From: RGIG3159 sp034927685
GTDB taxonomy: Bacteria; Bacillota; Clostridia; Oscillospirales; Oscillospiraceae
Assembly (NCBI GenBank): GCA_034927685.1
Contig: JAYFPO010000014.1
Coordinates: 1-64,000 of the forward strand
Length of the DNA: 64,000 nucleotides
Direction: 5' to 3'
How positions within the stretch are numbered: the stretch's first letter is position 1; each line of letters opens with the position of its first letter. This document shows positions 15,907 to 23,859 of the stretch, in pieces. Position numbers and translations under genes: made by a program. Below the pieces are notes generated by a model. The model was not told the DNA's origin. It did not search any database and saw only the letters and a program-made list of their open reading frames with translations.

Positions 15907-16511
15907 AAGGATTGCTGCTGAAGGACCTGTACACGCTGACCAAGCAACTGAAGCTGTTTCTGCTGCTGCTCTTCGCGTCTGCCTTTCTGCCAGGCATGAG
16001 CACCTTTGGGACTGTGTATGCCGCCCTGCTGCCCATGACCGCGCTGGCCTATGACGAGCGGTCCAAATGGGACCGCCTGGCGGCCATGATGCCCTATTCG
16101 GCCCGGCAGTTGGTTTTGAGCAAATATGTCCTTGGCTATCTGCTCGTCGGCGGCTCAGCGCTGCTTTCACTGGCGGCAAGGCCTCTGGCAGGGCTATTCC
16201 TAAAGAGTTCGCCCGCGTACGCCACGCTTCCGATGGGCGTACTGCTGGCGCTGCTGGCACTGGCGCTTACGCTTCCCCCGGTCTTCCGGCTGGGCGTGGA
16301 AAAGGGGCGGCTGGTATGCATCGTGCTGGTGATGGCCTGCGCGTTCGGCGGCATTCGGGCGGAAAACTCTCTGTCCGGTCTGCTGACGCAGGAACGCATC
16401 ATCGCGCTGCTCCCGCTGGCGCTGCTGTGCGTCGCCGCGCTGAGTCTGCTCTCCATCGCTCTCTCTGCGCGCTTCTACCAAACACGTTACGGCGCAAAAA
16501 CCGGGCAATAA
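15903..16511 (+). CDS. ABC-2 type permease
   Basis: The 202-residue integral membrane protein has about six hydrophobic segments and the short soluble stretch TALAYDERSKWDRLAAMMPYS, followed by RQLV. That stretch is typical of small ABC2_membrane_5-type permeases paired with YtrA regulators. The ATG at 15903 overlaps the ATPase stop (ATGA). Together with the upstream ATPase it forms a likely exporter. A strong terminator follows. Confidence 0.85.
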   Translation: MKGLLLKDLYTLTKQLKLFLLLLFASAFLPGMSTFGTVYAALLPMTALAYDERSKWDRLAAMMPYSARQLVLSKYVLGYLLVGGSALLSLAARPLAGLFLKSSPAYATLPMGVLLALLALALTLPPVFRLGVEKGRLVCIVLVMACAFGGIRAENSLSGLLTQERIIALLPLALLCVAALSLLSIALSARFYQTRYGAKTGQ

Positions 16512-16515
16512 CGCA

Positions 16516-16562
16516 ACCACCCCGCAGGGCGATCACAAATCGCCCTGCGGGGTGGTCTTTTT
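16516..16562 (+). terminator. Terminator of the GntR-ABC operon
   Basis: An 18-bp perfect stem (16516-16533 with 16539-16556) with a 5-nt loop is followed by C and five T. The convergent lysA gene ends at 16611. Confidence 0.9.
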
Positions 16563-16610
16563 CCTTATGATACGGGTGTGATCGTCCCATTGCTCCGCAG
16601 GGGGACCACG

Positions 16611-17906
16611 TTACACATCCCGCGCCGTCAGGTCCTCGGCGGTTTCCCGGCGGACCGCCACATAGGTGCGGTCCTTTGCCAGCATCACGACGGGCGGCCT
16701 TGGAATCCGATTGTAGTTGGAGGCCATGGAGTAATTATACGCGCCGGTGGTACAGACGGCGACCTTATCGCCCCGGTGAACGGAGTCCGGCAGCATCACC
16801 TTGGGCTGGAGAATGTCGCCGCTCTCACAGCAGCGGCCCACCAGGTCGAAGCAGTCCTCTTTTTCCCCGTCCCGTTCCGCGTGCAGCACCGTATACCGCG
16901 CGCCGTAAAGCGCGTATCTGGGATTGTCCGTCATGCCGCCGTCCACGGCCACATAGTTCTTGTAGCCCGGAATCCGCTTGACGGAGCCGACCGAATAGAG
17001 CGTCATCCCGGCGTCGGCCACAATGCTGCGGCCCGGCTCCATCAGGAAGCGGGGCATGGGAAAGTTCATTTGAGCCGCCAACTTCTTCAGGTGGTCCGCC
17101 ACCTCGAAGAGTCGCGCGTCAATGTCGATCAGGCTGTCCTGCGCCGTGTAGCGGACGCCGTAACCGCCGCCCATGTTAAGCTCCGTCAGGGTGGCGCCGT
17201 ACTTTTCCCGCACGTCTGCCATAAACCGGAACATGATGTCCATGGCCCGCTGGTAGACGTCCTCCTCAAAGACCTGCGAACCAACGTGGCAGTGGATGCC
17301 GCGCAGTTCCAGGTGCTCCATCCGAAGCGCTTCCGCCGCAAAAGCGTCCGCCTGCCCGGTCTCAATGGCCGAGCCGAACTTGGAATTCACCTTGCCGGTG
17401 CTGACAGCCTCATAGGTGTGAGGATCGATACCCGGCGTCAGCCGAAGCAGAATTTTCTGCCGGATTCCGGCCTGTCCAGCCTCGCGGTCGAGCTGCAGCA
17501 GCTCCTCTTCATTGTCCACGACGAAATACCCGATATTCGACCGCACGCCATAGCGAATGTCCGCGTCGGTCTTGCAGTTGCCATGAAAATAGATTCGCTC
17601 CGCGGGGAATCCGGCCCGCAATGCCGTATAAATTTCACCGCTGGAGACGGTATCCACGCCCATGCCCTCCTCCTCCGCGATCTGGTAGACCCGCTGGAAG
17701 GAAGCCGCCTTGCTGGCATAGAGCGGCAGCGCGTTTTCTCCGAAATACTTGCGGAAGGCAGACCGGTACAGCCGGCAGTTCTCCCGGATTCTCTCCTCGT
17801 CCATCAGGTACAGGGGCGTTCCATATTGTTCCGCCAGGGCCACCGTATCGTAGCCCGCAAAGGTCAAATGTCCCTGCGCATTTCGATCCACATTTCCGAA
17901 CAGCAT
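16611..17906 (-). CDS. lysA: Diaminopimelate decarboxylase
   Basis: LysA decarboxylates meso-diaminopimelate to lysine using PLP. The 431-residue protein shows the PLP-lysine region LPLYASKAAS and GIHCHVGSQV. NMGGGYGVRY, the glycine-rich phosphate loop EPGRSIV and GRCCESGDIL follow. The ATG at 17906 follows GGGAG; an in-frame ATG 16 codons upstream lies between the promoter and that site. It is monocistronic. Confidence 0.95.
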   Translation of the reverse strand: MLFGNVDRNAQGHLTFAGYDTVALAEQYGTPLYLMDEERIRENCRLYRSAFRKYFGENALPLYASKAASFQRVYQIAEEEGMGVDTVSSGEIYTALRAGFPAERIYFHGNCKTDADIRYGVRSNIGYFVVDNEEELLQLDREAGQAGIRQKILLRLTPGIDPHTYEAVSTGKVNSKFGSAIETGQADAFAAEALRMEHLELRGIHCHVGSQVFEEDVYQRAMDIMFRFMADVREKYGATLTELNMGGGYGVRYTAQDSLIDIDARLFEVADHLKKLAAQMNFPMPRFLMEPGRSIVADAGMTLYSVGSVKRIPGYKNYVAVDGGMTDNPRYALYGARYTVLHAERDGEKEDCFDLVGRCCESGDILQPKVMLPDSVHRGDKVAVCTTGAYNYSMASNYNRIPRPPVVMLAKDRTYVAVRRETAEDLTARDV

Positions 17907-17942
17907 GATTTGCTCTCCCTTCGGCACTTTTTGCTTTGGCCC

Positions 17943-17971
17943 ATCATAGCACAATCGCCCCTATGAAACAA
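17943..17971 (-). promoter_or_regulatory. lysA promoter
   Basis: On the minus strand TTGTTT (17971-17966) and TATGAT (17948-17943) are separated by 17 bp, about 40 bases before the lysA start. No lysine riboswitch fits in the short leader. Confidence 0.65.
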
Positions 17972-18058
17972 CAGCTTTCTGCATTTTTTTCAAAAATTGT
18001 CGACTCTTCCATGGATATATATTCATTGCTCCGCTCTTTTGGCGGTTTTCGCGAACGC

Positions 18059-18086
18059 TTGCAAATGACCCCGTCTGTGCTACAAT
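18059..18086 (+). promoter_or_regulatory. Promoter of the YgjP-type metallopeptidase gene
   Basis: TTGCAA (18059-18064) and TACAAT (18081-18086) are 16 bp apart, about 25 bases before the start codon. Confidence 0.6.
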
Positions 18087-18109
18087 AAAGACAAACCGGA
18101 GGGAGCGAC

Positions 18110-18637
18110 ATGTGCATGGAACCAACCTATCGCGTTGTACGTTCAAGGCGGCGCAGCATGGCAATTGAGATCACGCGGGACGCGGCGGTTGTCGTTCGCG
18201 TTCCGCACTGCGCCGGGGACGAAGCCGTCCAGACCTTCGTCGGAGCCCACCGGGACTGGATCGCCCGGCATCAGGCGCTGCGGCAGGCGTATCTGGAGCG
18301 AAACCCCGAGCCAACGGCAGCGGAGCGGCAGGCGCTGATCGCCAAAGCGAACGACATTCTGCCGGGACGGGTCGCGCACTACGGCGCGATCATGGGGCTC
18401 TCGCCCACCGGCCTTCGGATCACGAACGCGCGGGGTCGCTTTGGAAGCTGCAGCGCCAAAAACCGGCTCTGCTTTTCCTGGCTGCTGATGCGGTACGACG
18501 ACGCCGCAATCGACTACGTCGTCGTCCATGAGCTCGCCCACATCCTGCATAAAAACCACGGCGCGGAATTCTACCGCGCCGTCGAGGCCGTCCTTCCGGA
18601 CTATCGGGCCCGCATCCGCCTGCTGCGCGAATTTTGA
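18110..18637 (+). CDS. YgjP-like metallopeptidase (DUF45)
   Basis: The 175-residue protein has an N-terminal basic strand pattern (RVVRSRRRSMAIEI), a middle segment with FGSCSAKNRLCFSW, and the zinc motif HELAHILHKNHGAEF. The His-Glu-X-X-His plus a third His identify a gluzincin-like metalloprotease of the YgjP/WLM group. Such proteins are often near DNA-repair or restriction genes, but here it stands alone. GGAGGG lies before two in-frame ATGs (18110 and 18116) and either could be used. Confidence 0.85.
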   Translation: MCMEPTYRVVRSRRRSMAIEITRDAAVVVRVPHCAGDEAVQTFVGAHRDWIARHQALRQAYLERNPEPTAAERQALIAKANDILPGRVAHYGAIMGLSPTGLRITNARGRFGSCSAKNRLCFSWLLMRYDDAAIDYVVVHELAHILHKNHGAEFYRAVEAVLPDYRARIRLLREF

Positions 18638-18905
18638 CTGATATATTGATCTTGCTATTTCTTGTACCAAAAACGGAACTCTCGGAATCGTGAAGTCACT
18701 TTTTAACGCAGTAGAGTCCAATAGAACGCGGTTCTACTCCCTTCCAAAAAGTGGGAGAGCGCCCGAGAGAAGCGTAGATTGTATTTTTATTGCCTGTGTC
18801 TTAATCTATCATAAGATGATTCGCGGTGCGCATCCGCGCAGAATAACCGGCGGAGCATCGGAATACCACCGCGCGGCCCTTGCGGTCGTCGAAGGGAGCA
18901 CCACT
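18638..18905 (+). other. Intergenic region with nested inverted repeats before degV
   Basis: No gene is supported here. CACTTTTT near 18697 and AAAAAGTG near 18754 enclose a TAGAAC-gcg-GTTCTA hairpin near 18722-18736. A weak promoter (TTGCCT-16 bp-TAAGAT, about 18790-18817) precedes degV. GAAGGGAG before 18906 is the degV ribosome site. Confidence 0.4.
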
Positions 18906-19772
18906 ATGTATCACATTTTCACCGACACCTCCGCCAATCTTCCGGTCGATCTGCTCAAAAAGCACGGCATCGCCGTCGTTGCGCTGCGCTATTCCGTGGA
19001 CGGCGCCGAATCCTCCGCTTTTTGCAGCAGCACCGGAGAGTTTGACGGCCATACGTTTTATGAGAAGCTCCGCGGCGGCGCGGAGGTTAAGACCACGATG
19101 GCCAATCTTTCGGATTTTACAGAGGTATTTCGTCCTGTGCTGATGCGCGGCGAGGACGTGCTCCACATCGGCCTCTCCGGCGGGATCAGCGGAACCAGCC
19201 GCGGCGCTGAGCTGGCGGCGGCAGAGCTCCGCACAGAATTTCCAAACCGTACCGTGCAGGTGATCGACACCAAAGCCGCTTCGCTGGGCGAAGGCCTGTC
19301 GGTGCTGCTCGCGGCGGAGCTGCGGGAGGAAGGCCACAGTCTGGAGGAAGTCGCCAGACAGGTGGTCACCTATACCGAAAAAGTCTGCCAGTATTTCACG
19401 GTGCCGGATCTGCACTACCTGCAGAAGGGCGGTCGAGTTTCCCGATTGACTGCGCGGATCGGCAGCATGCTGAACATCAAGCCAATTCTGCAGAGCAACG
19501 AAGCGGGCGAAATTGTGCTGCATGGCAAAGTACGCGGCCAGCGGCGGGCTTTGGAGGCGCTGGCGCGGGTATACAACGAACTCTGCCGGGATCGCAGCGG
19601 TCGGATCGGCATTGCCCACGCCGACGCGCCGGAGGATGCGGACGCGCTGCTGGGGCAACTCCGCACGCTGGGCTTCACCGGCGACTGCGTCAACGTCTGC
19701 TATGAACCGGTCACCGGCGCCCACGTCGGCCCCGGCGCGGTGGCGCTCTTCTTCCCCGGCATTCACCGGTAA
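18906..19772 (+). CDS. DegV-family fatty-acid-binding protein
   Basis: DegV proteins bind long-chain acyl groups and deliver them to FakA-type kinases. The 288-residue protein has the start HIFTDTSANLPVDLLKKHGI, the serine/threonine acyl-phosphate loop SGGISGTSRGAELA, DTKAASLGEG and YLQKGGRVSRLTARIG. The length is standard. The ATG at 18906 follows AAGGGAG; a longer in-frame start at 18690 falls in the structured intergenic region. No fakA is near. It is monocistronic with its own terminator. Confidence 0.88.
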   Translation: MYHIFTDTSANLPVDLLKKHGIAVVALRYSVDGAESSAFCSSTGEFDGHTFYEKLRGGAEVKTTMANLSDFTEVFRPVLMRGEDVLHIGLSGGISGTSRGAELAAAELRTEFPNRTVQVIDTKAASLGEGLSVLLAAELREEGHSLEEVARQVVTYTEKVCQYFTVPDLHYLQKGGRVSRLTARIGSMLNIKPILQSNEAGEIVLHGKVRGQRRALEALARVYNELCRDRSGRIGIAHADAPEDADALLGQLRTLGFTGDCVNVCYEPVTGAHVGPGAVALFFPGIHR

Positions 19773-19776
19773 ATCA

Positions 19777-19825
19777 GGCCTGCTGCAAAAATGGAACGGT
19801 CAAACCCGTAATTTTGCAGCAGGCC
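19777..19825. terminator. Terminator of degV with structured loop
   Basis: A 14-bp stem (19777-19790 with 19812-19825) encloses a 21-nt loop that can itself pair (ACGG with CCGT). The loop shares a 17-nt core, GGAACGGTCAAASCCGT, with the pnp terminator near 47.18 kb. Confidence 0.7.
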
Positions 19826-19829
19826 CTTG

Positions 19830-20272
19830 TTCTGTCGACATCATCTGCCAATTGGATGCAACCCGCCAGAGTTGACCGCAAAGCGTCAGAAGCAGGCTGC
19901 TCTGATGCTGAAAGACGCGATACGGAGGGCCGAAAAGCAGACAGCAAAACGACAGGTGCTGTTTACCGCTTTCACCGGACGGCGCGTTTCTCTATTATAG
20001 ATTATAGTGTGTAACTGTCTCGAATTTTTCAGCAAGAAAGCCACGCGGCTTTGTCAAAAAACTTCCCGCGCGGCGTTCCTGCGCCTGCCGGCCGCCGCAT
20101 GATCCGGGATCAGCACGCGCCGAAACGGCGAAAATCGTGAACTGGCAGGCCGTAGGGTACTCATTTTGCAGGGCGCCCGAAAAAGTTCACGATTTCTTCT
20201 TTTCTTACCGCGGCGGATATGCTATAATATTACGAACTGCGTAAAAACCTGCCATTGAAAGGTGGACTTATT
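19830..20272 (+). other. Long intergenic region upstream of secA
   Basis: No gene is supported. A 12-bp inverted repeat (AAATCGTGAACT at 20132-20143 with AGTTCACGATTT at 20184-20195), followed by a T/C-rich stretch, could be a terminator or a leader of an unseen transcript. An extended -10 (TG-N-TATAAT, 20220-20228) is the likely secA promoter. AGGTGG at 20260-20265 is the secA ribosome site. Confidence 0.5.
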
Positions 20273-23047
20273 TTGGGATTTGTAGCAAAACTGTTCGGCA
20301 CTCGCTCCGAACGGGAGGTCAAGCGGCTGCAGCCGTTGCTGACCAGGATTCTCGCGCTGGAGGATGACTATAAAAATCGATCCGACGAGGAGCTGCGGGA
20401 GATAACCCCCGCGTTGAAGGCGCGCTATCAGCAAGGCGAAAGCCTGGACGATCTGCTGCCCGAGGCCTTTGCGGCCTGTCGGGAAGCGGCGGATCGCGTT
20501 CTGGGCCTGCGTCCCTACCCTGTGCAGCTCGTCGGCGGCATCGTGCTCCATCAGGGCCGCATCGCCGAGATGAAAACCGGCGAGGGCAAGACCCTGGTGG
20601 CCATTCTGCCCGCCTACCTCAACGCGCTGACCGGCGAGGGCGTGCACATCGTCACCGTCAACGATTATCTGGCCAAGCGCGACTCTGAATGGATGGGCAA
20701 GGTCTACCGCTTTCTCGGCCTGACCGTCGGCCTGATTGTCCACGATCTCACCCCCGCGCAGCGGCGGGAGGCCTATGCCGCCGACATCACCTACTGCACC
20801 AACAACGAGCTGGGTTTCGACTATCTGCGGGACAATATGTCCATCTACAAAGCCGAAATGGTCCAGCGCGGCCACGCCTTTGCCATCGTGGACGAGGTGG
20901 ACTCCATCCTGGTCGACGAGGCCCGGACGCCGCTGATCATTTCCGGCCGCGGCGATGCCTCGACCAAGCTCTACGAAATGGCGGACATGCTGGTTGCCTC
21001 CATGAAGAAGATGGTTTTCGCCGACCTGGACGAGAAAGAAACCCAGGACGACTACGACTGCGACTATGTCGTCAATGAAAAGGACAAGGTTGTCTCCCTC
21101 ACCGCCCGCGGCATCAAAAGGGCTGAGGAATATTTCGGTCTGGAAAATCTGGCCGACGCGGAGAACGCCACCATTTCTCATCATCTGAATCAGGCCATGA
21201 AGGCCCGCGGCCTGATGAAAAAGGACATTGATTATGTGGTCAAGGACGGCGAGATCATCATTGTCGATGAGTTCACGGGCCGTCTGATGTACGGCCGCCG
21301 CTACAACGAGGGCCTTCACCAGGCCATCGAGGCCAAGGAGGGCGTGGAGGTCGCCAGCGAGTCAAAAACACTGGCCACCATCACCTTCCAGAACTTTTTC
21401 CGCCTTTACAAGAAGCTTTCCGGCATGACCGGCACCGCCCTTACCGAGGAGCAGGAATTCAGCGCCATCTACAATCTGGATGTCGTGGAGATTCCCACCA
21501 ACCGCCCTGTGGTCCGCCGGGACAACTCCGACATGGTGTTCAAGACCGAAGCCGGCAAGTACCGGGCCGTCATTCAGCAGATCAAGGACTGTCACGAAAA
21601 GGGCCAGCCTGCTCTGGTGGGCACCATTTCCATTGAAAAGTCTGAGCTGCTCTCTAAAATGCTAAAAAAAGAAGGCATCCCACACACCGTCCTGAACGCC
21701 AAACATCATGAGAAGGAAGCCGAGATCGTGGCGCAGGCGGGCCGGTTTGGTGTGGTCACCATCGCCACCAACATGGCGGGCCGCGGCACCGACATCGTGC
21801 TGGGCGGTAACCCCGAGTATGTGGCGCTCGCCGAACTGCGCCGCGCCGGTATCCCGGAGGAAATGCTGGCCGAGGCCAACTCCTTCGCCGAGACCGAGGA
21901 CCCCCAGGTTCTCGCCGTCCGGCAGCAATATCAGGACGCCTATACCGCCCACAAGGAGGAAACCGCCCGGGAAGCCGAGCAGGTCAAGGCCGCCGGCGGC
22001 GTCTACATCATCGGCACCGAGCGCCATGAGAGCCGCCGGATCGATAACCAGCTCCGCGGCCGGTCCGGCCGGCAGGGTGACCCTGGCGAGACCCGGTTTT
22101 ACCTCTCCATGGAAGACGACGTCATGCGTCTGTTCGGCTCCGAGCGGATCATGAACATGATGGACACGCTGAAGATCGACGAGGATACGCCCATTGACGC
22201 CAGAATTCTCTCCGGCGCCATTGAAAACGCCCAGAAGACCGTCGAAAGCCGCAACTTCCAGACCAGAAAGAACGTCCTTGAGTATGACGACGTCATGAAC
22301 ACACAGCGGCAGGTCATCTACGACCAGCGCCGTCAGGTGCTCGATGGCGAGGACCTGCACGATGCCATCGCCGGCATGATGAGCTCTGTGATTTCCGGCG
22401 CAGTAGAAAGCGCCTACGGAGAACAGAATGCTCTCCCCGGTCCGGAACAGCTTGCCTCCCTACTGGACTCCCTTTCCTCCGTCTTCCCGAAGTCGGTGCT
22501 GGAAGGCAGCTTTGACGGTCTCCGCAAGGCGGAAATGGATTCCCGTCTGCTGGAAAAAGCCCAGGACATCTACCATGCCATTGAACAGGCCAACGACCTC
22601 TCCGCCGGCAAGCCGGTCCAACGGGAACTGGAGCGGGTCATTATGCTGCGCGTCGTGGACGAATTCTGGATGGACCAGATTGACTCCATGAGCGACCTCA
22701 AACAGGGCATCCAGCTCCGCGCCTACGGGCAGGTCGATCCCGTGGTGGAGTACAAAAAGGAAGGCTTCGATATGTTCGCCGCCATGATCGCCGCCATCAA
22801 GGAGGAGACCGTGCGCCGCCTGTTTGCCGCGCGGGTCAAACCGCAGGAGGAAATCCGGCGGAAGAAGGTCGCCACGGTCACAGGCGAAGGTGCCGGCGGC
22901 GACAAGACCGTCAAGCGCCAGCCGATCCGCAAGACAAATAAGGTTGGTCCCAATGATCCATGCCCCTGCGGCAGCGGAAAAAAGTACAAAAAATGCTGCC
23001 GGGACAAGGATCTGGCTGAGCAGGCCGGGCGGCAGGAGGGGCAATGA
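20273..23047 (+). CDS. secA: Preprotein translocase ATPase SecA (TTG start)
   Basis: SecA drives post-translational export through SecYEG. The 924-residue protein shows Walker A MKTGEGKT, the DEVDSILVDEARTPL Walker B region and helicase motifs TNMAGRGTDI and QLRGRSGRQGD. The C-terminal zinc motif is PCPCGSGKKYKKCC. AGGTGG at 20260-20265 points to TTG 20273, giving the expected MGFVAKLFG start. The in-frame TTG at 20255 lies upstream of the ribosome site. The stop overlaps pgeF by four bases. Confidence 0.96.
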   Translation: MGFVAKLFGTRSEREVKRLQPLLTRILALEDDYKNRSDEELREITPALKARYQQGESLDDLLPEAFAACREAADRVLGLRPYPVQLVGGIVLHQGRIAEMKTGEGKTLVAILPAYLNALTGEGVHIVTVNDYLAKRDSEWMGKVYRFLGLTVGLIVHDLTPAQRREAYAADITYCTNNELGFDYLRDNMSIYKAEMVQRGHAFAIVDEVDSILVDEARTPLIISGRGDASTKLYEMADMLVASMKKMVFADLDEKETQDDYDCDYVVNEKDKVVSLTARGIKRAEEYFGLENLADAENATISHHLNQAMKARGLMKKDIDYVVKDGEIIIVDEFTGRLMYGRRYNEGLHQAIEAKEGVEVASESKTLATITFQNFFRLYKKLSGMTGTALTEEQEFSAIYNLDVVEIPTNRPVVRRDNSDMVFKTEAGKYRAVIQQIKDCHEKGQPALVGTISIEKSELLSKMLKKEGIPHTVLNAKHHEKEAEIVAQAGRFGVVTIATNMAGRGTDIVLGGNPEYVALAELRRAGIPEEMLAEANSFAETEDPQVLAVRQQYQDAYTAHKEETAREAEQVKAAGGVYIIGTERHESRRIDNQLRGRSGRQGDPGETRFYLSMEDDVMRLFGSERIMNMMDTLKIDEDTPIDARILSGAIENAQKTVESRNFQTRKNVLEYDDVMNTQRQVIYDQRRQVLDGEDLHDAIAGMMSSVISGAVESAYGEQNALPGPEQLASLLDSLSSVFPKSVLEGSFDGLRKAEMDSRLLEKAQDIYHAIEQANDLSAGKPVQRELERVIMLRVVDEFWMDQIDSMSDLKQGIQLRAYGQVDPVVEYKKEGFDMFAAMIAAIKEETVRRLFAARVKPQEEIRRKKVATVTGEGAGGDKTVKRQPIRKTNKVGPNDPCPCGSGKKYKKCCRDKDLAEQAGRQEGQ

Positions 23048-23844
23048 GTTTCGAGCTCCGCCGCAATGGCGCCCTCGAGTACCTGGTCTCCACCCGGATT
23101 GAAACGCCGCACTGCTTTTCCACGCGGCTGGGCGGCGTATCCGAGGGATATCTCGCCAGCCTGAATCTGGGCGTTCACCGGGGCGACACGCGGGAGAATT
23201 GCCTGCGCAACTACCAAATTCTCGGCGAGACCGTGGGCTTCCGCCCGGAGGACACGGTCTTCGCCCGCCAGATTCACTCCGATATTGTGGCGCGGGTCGG
23301 CGCGGAGGACCGCGGCCGTGGGCTTGACGACAGCCTTCATGACATTGCGCGGGACGGCATGGTGACAAACGAGTCCTCGGTAGCCCTGACGGTCTTTTCC
23401 GCCGACTGCACGCCGATTCTGCTCTGGGATCCGGTGAGACGCGCCGTCGGCGCGGTCCACTCCGGCTGGCGCGGCACTGCCGCGGGCATTGTCAAAAAAG
23501 CCGTGGAAAAAATGACCGCCGAATTCGGCACCGATCCCGCTGCGCTGCGGGCCGCCATCGGTCCCTGCATCGGCCCCTGCTGCTTTGAGACCCACCGGGA
23601 GGTGCCGGACGCCATGTTTGAGGCGCTCGGCGACGCCGCCAAACCTGCCATCCGCGACACGGACGAACCGGGTAAATTTTGCGTAGACCTGAAACTGCTG
23701 AACGAAACCTGGCTGCGGCTGGCCGGCGTCACGCAGATCGATGTCTCCAAAGACTGCACCGCCTGCCAGCCGGACCGCTTCTGGTCCCACCGCAGGGCAG
23801 GCGACCGCCGAGGCTCTTTGGCTGCCGTCATCCTGCTTCCGTAA
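23044..23844 (+). CDS. pgeF: Peptidoglycan editing factor / multicopper-like nucleoside phosphorylase (PgeF, YfiH)
   Basis: The 266-residue protein belongs to the DUF152 laccase-domain family. It shows FSTRLGGVSEG, HSDIV, the zinc/active-site region VFSADCTPILLWDP and HSGWRGTAAGI. CIGPCCFE lies near the C-terminus. Family members have been described as purine nucleoside phosphorylase/adenosine deaminase-like enzymes and as peptidoglycan-editing factors; the sequence does not decide between them. The ATG overlaps the secA stop. Confidence 0.88.
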   Translation: MSFELRRNGALEYLVSTRIETPHCFSTRLGGVSEGYLASLNLGVHRGDTRENCLRNYQILGETVGFRPEDTVFARQIHSDIVARVGAEDRGRGLDDSLHDIARDGMVTNESSVALTVFSADCTPILLWDPVRRAVGAVHSGWRGTAAGIVKKAVEKMTAEFGTDPAALRAAIGPCIGPCCFETHREVPDAMFEALGDAAKPAIRDTDEPGKFCVDLKLLNETWLRLAGVTQIDVSKDCTACQPDRFWSHRRAGDRRGSLAAVILLP

Positions 23845-23859
23845 CTGGAGGAACCCACT

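Noticed and set aside
16578..17966. A 462-codon plus-strand frame opposite lysA
   Set aside because: It is antisense to LysA and has shadow composition only.
17907..18060. Possible lysine riboswitch before lysA
   Set aside because: Only about 35 bases separate the likely start of transcription from lysA, too short for the L-box aptamer.
19955..19985. A CTGTTTACC sequence suggesting SRP (4.5S) RNA upstream of secA
   Set aside because: The required GGTCAGGTCCGGAAGGAAGCAGC-like core is missing and the flanks do not fold back as SRP RNA.
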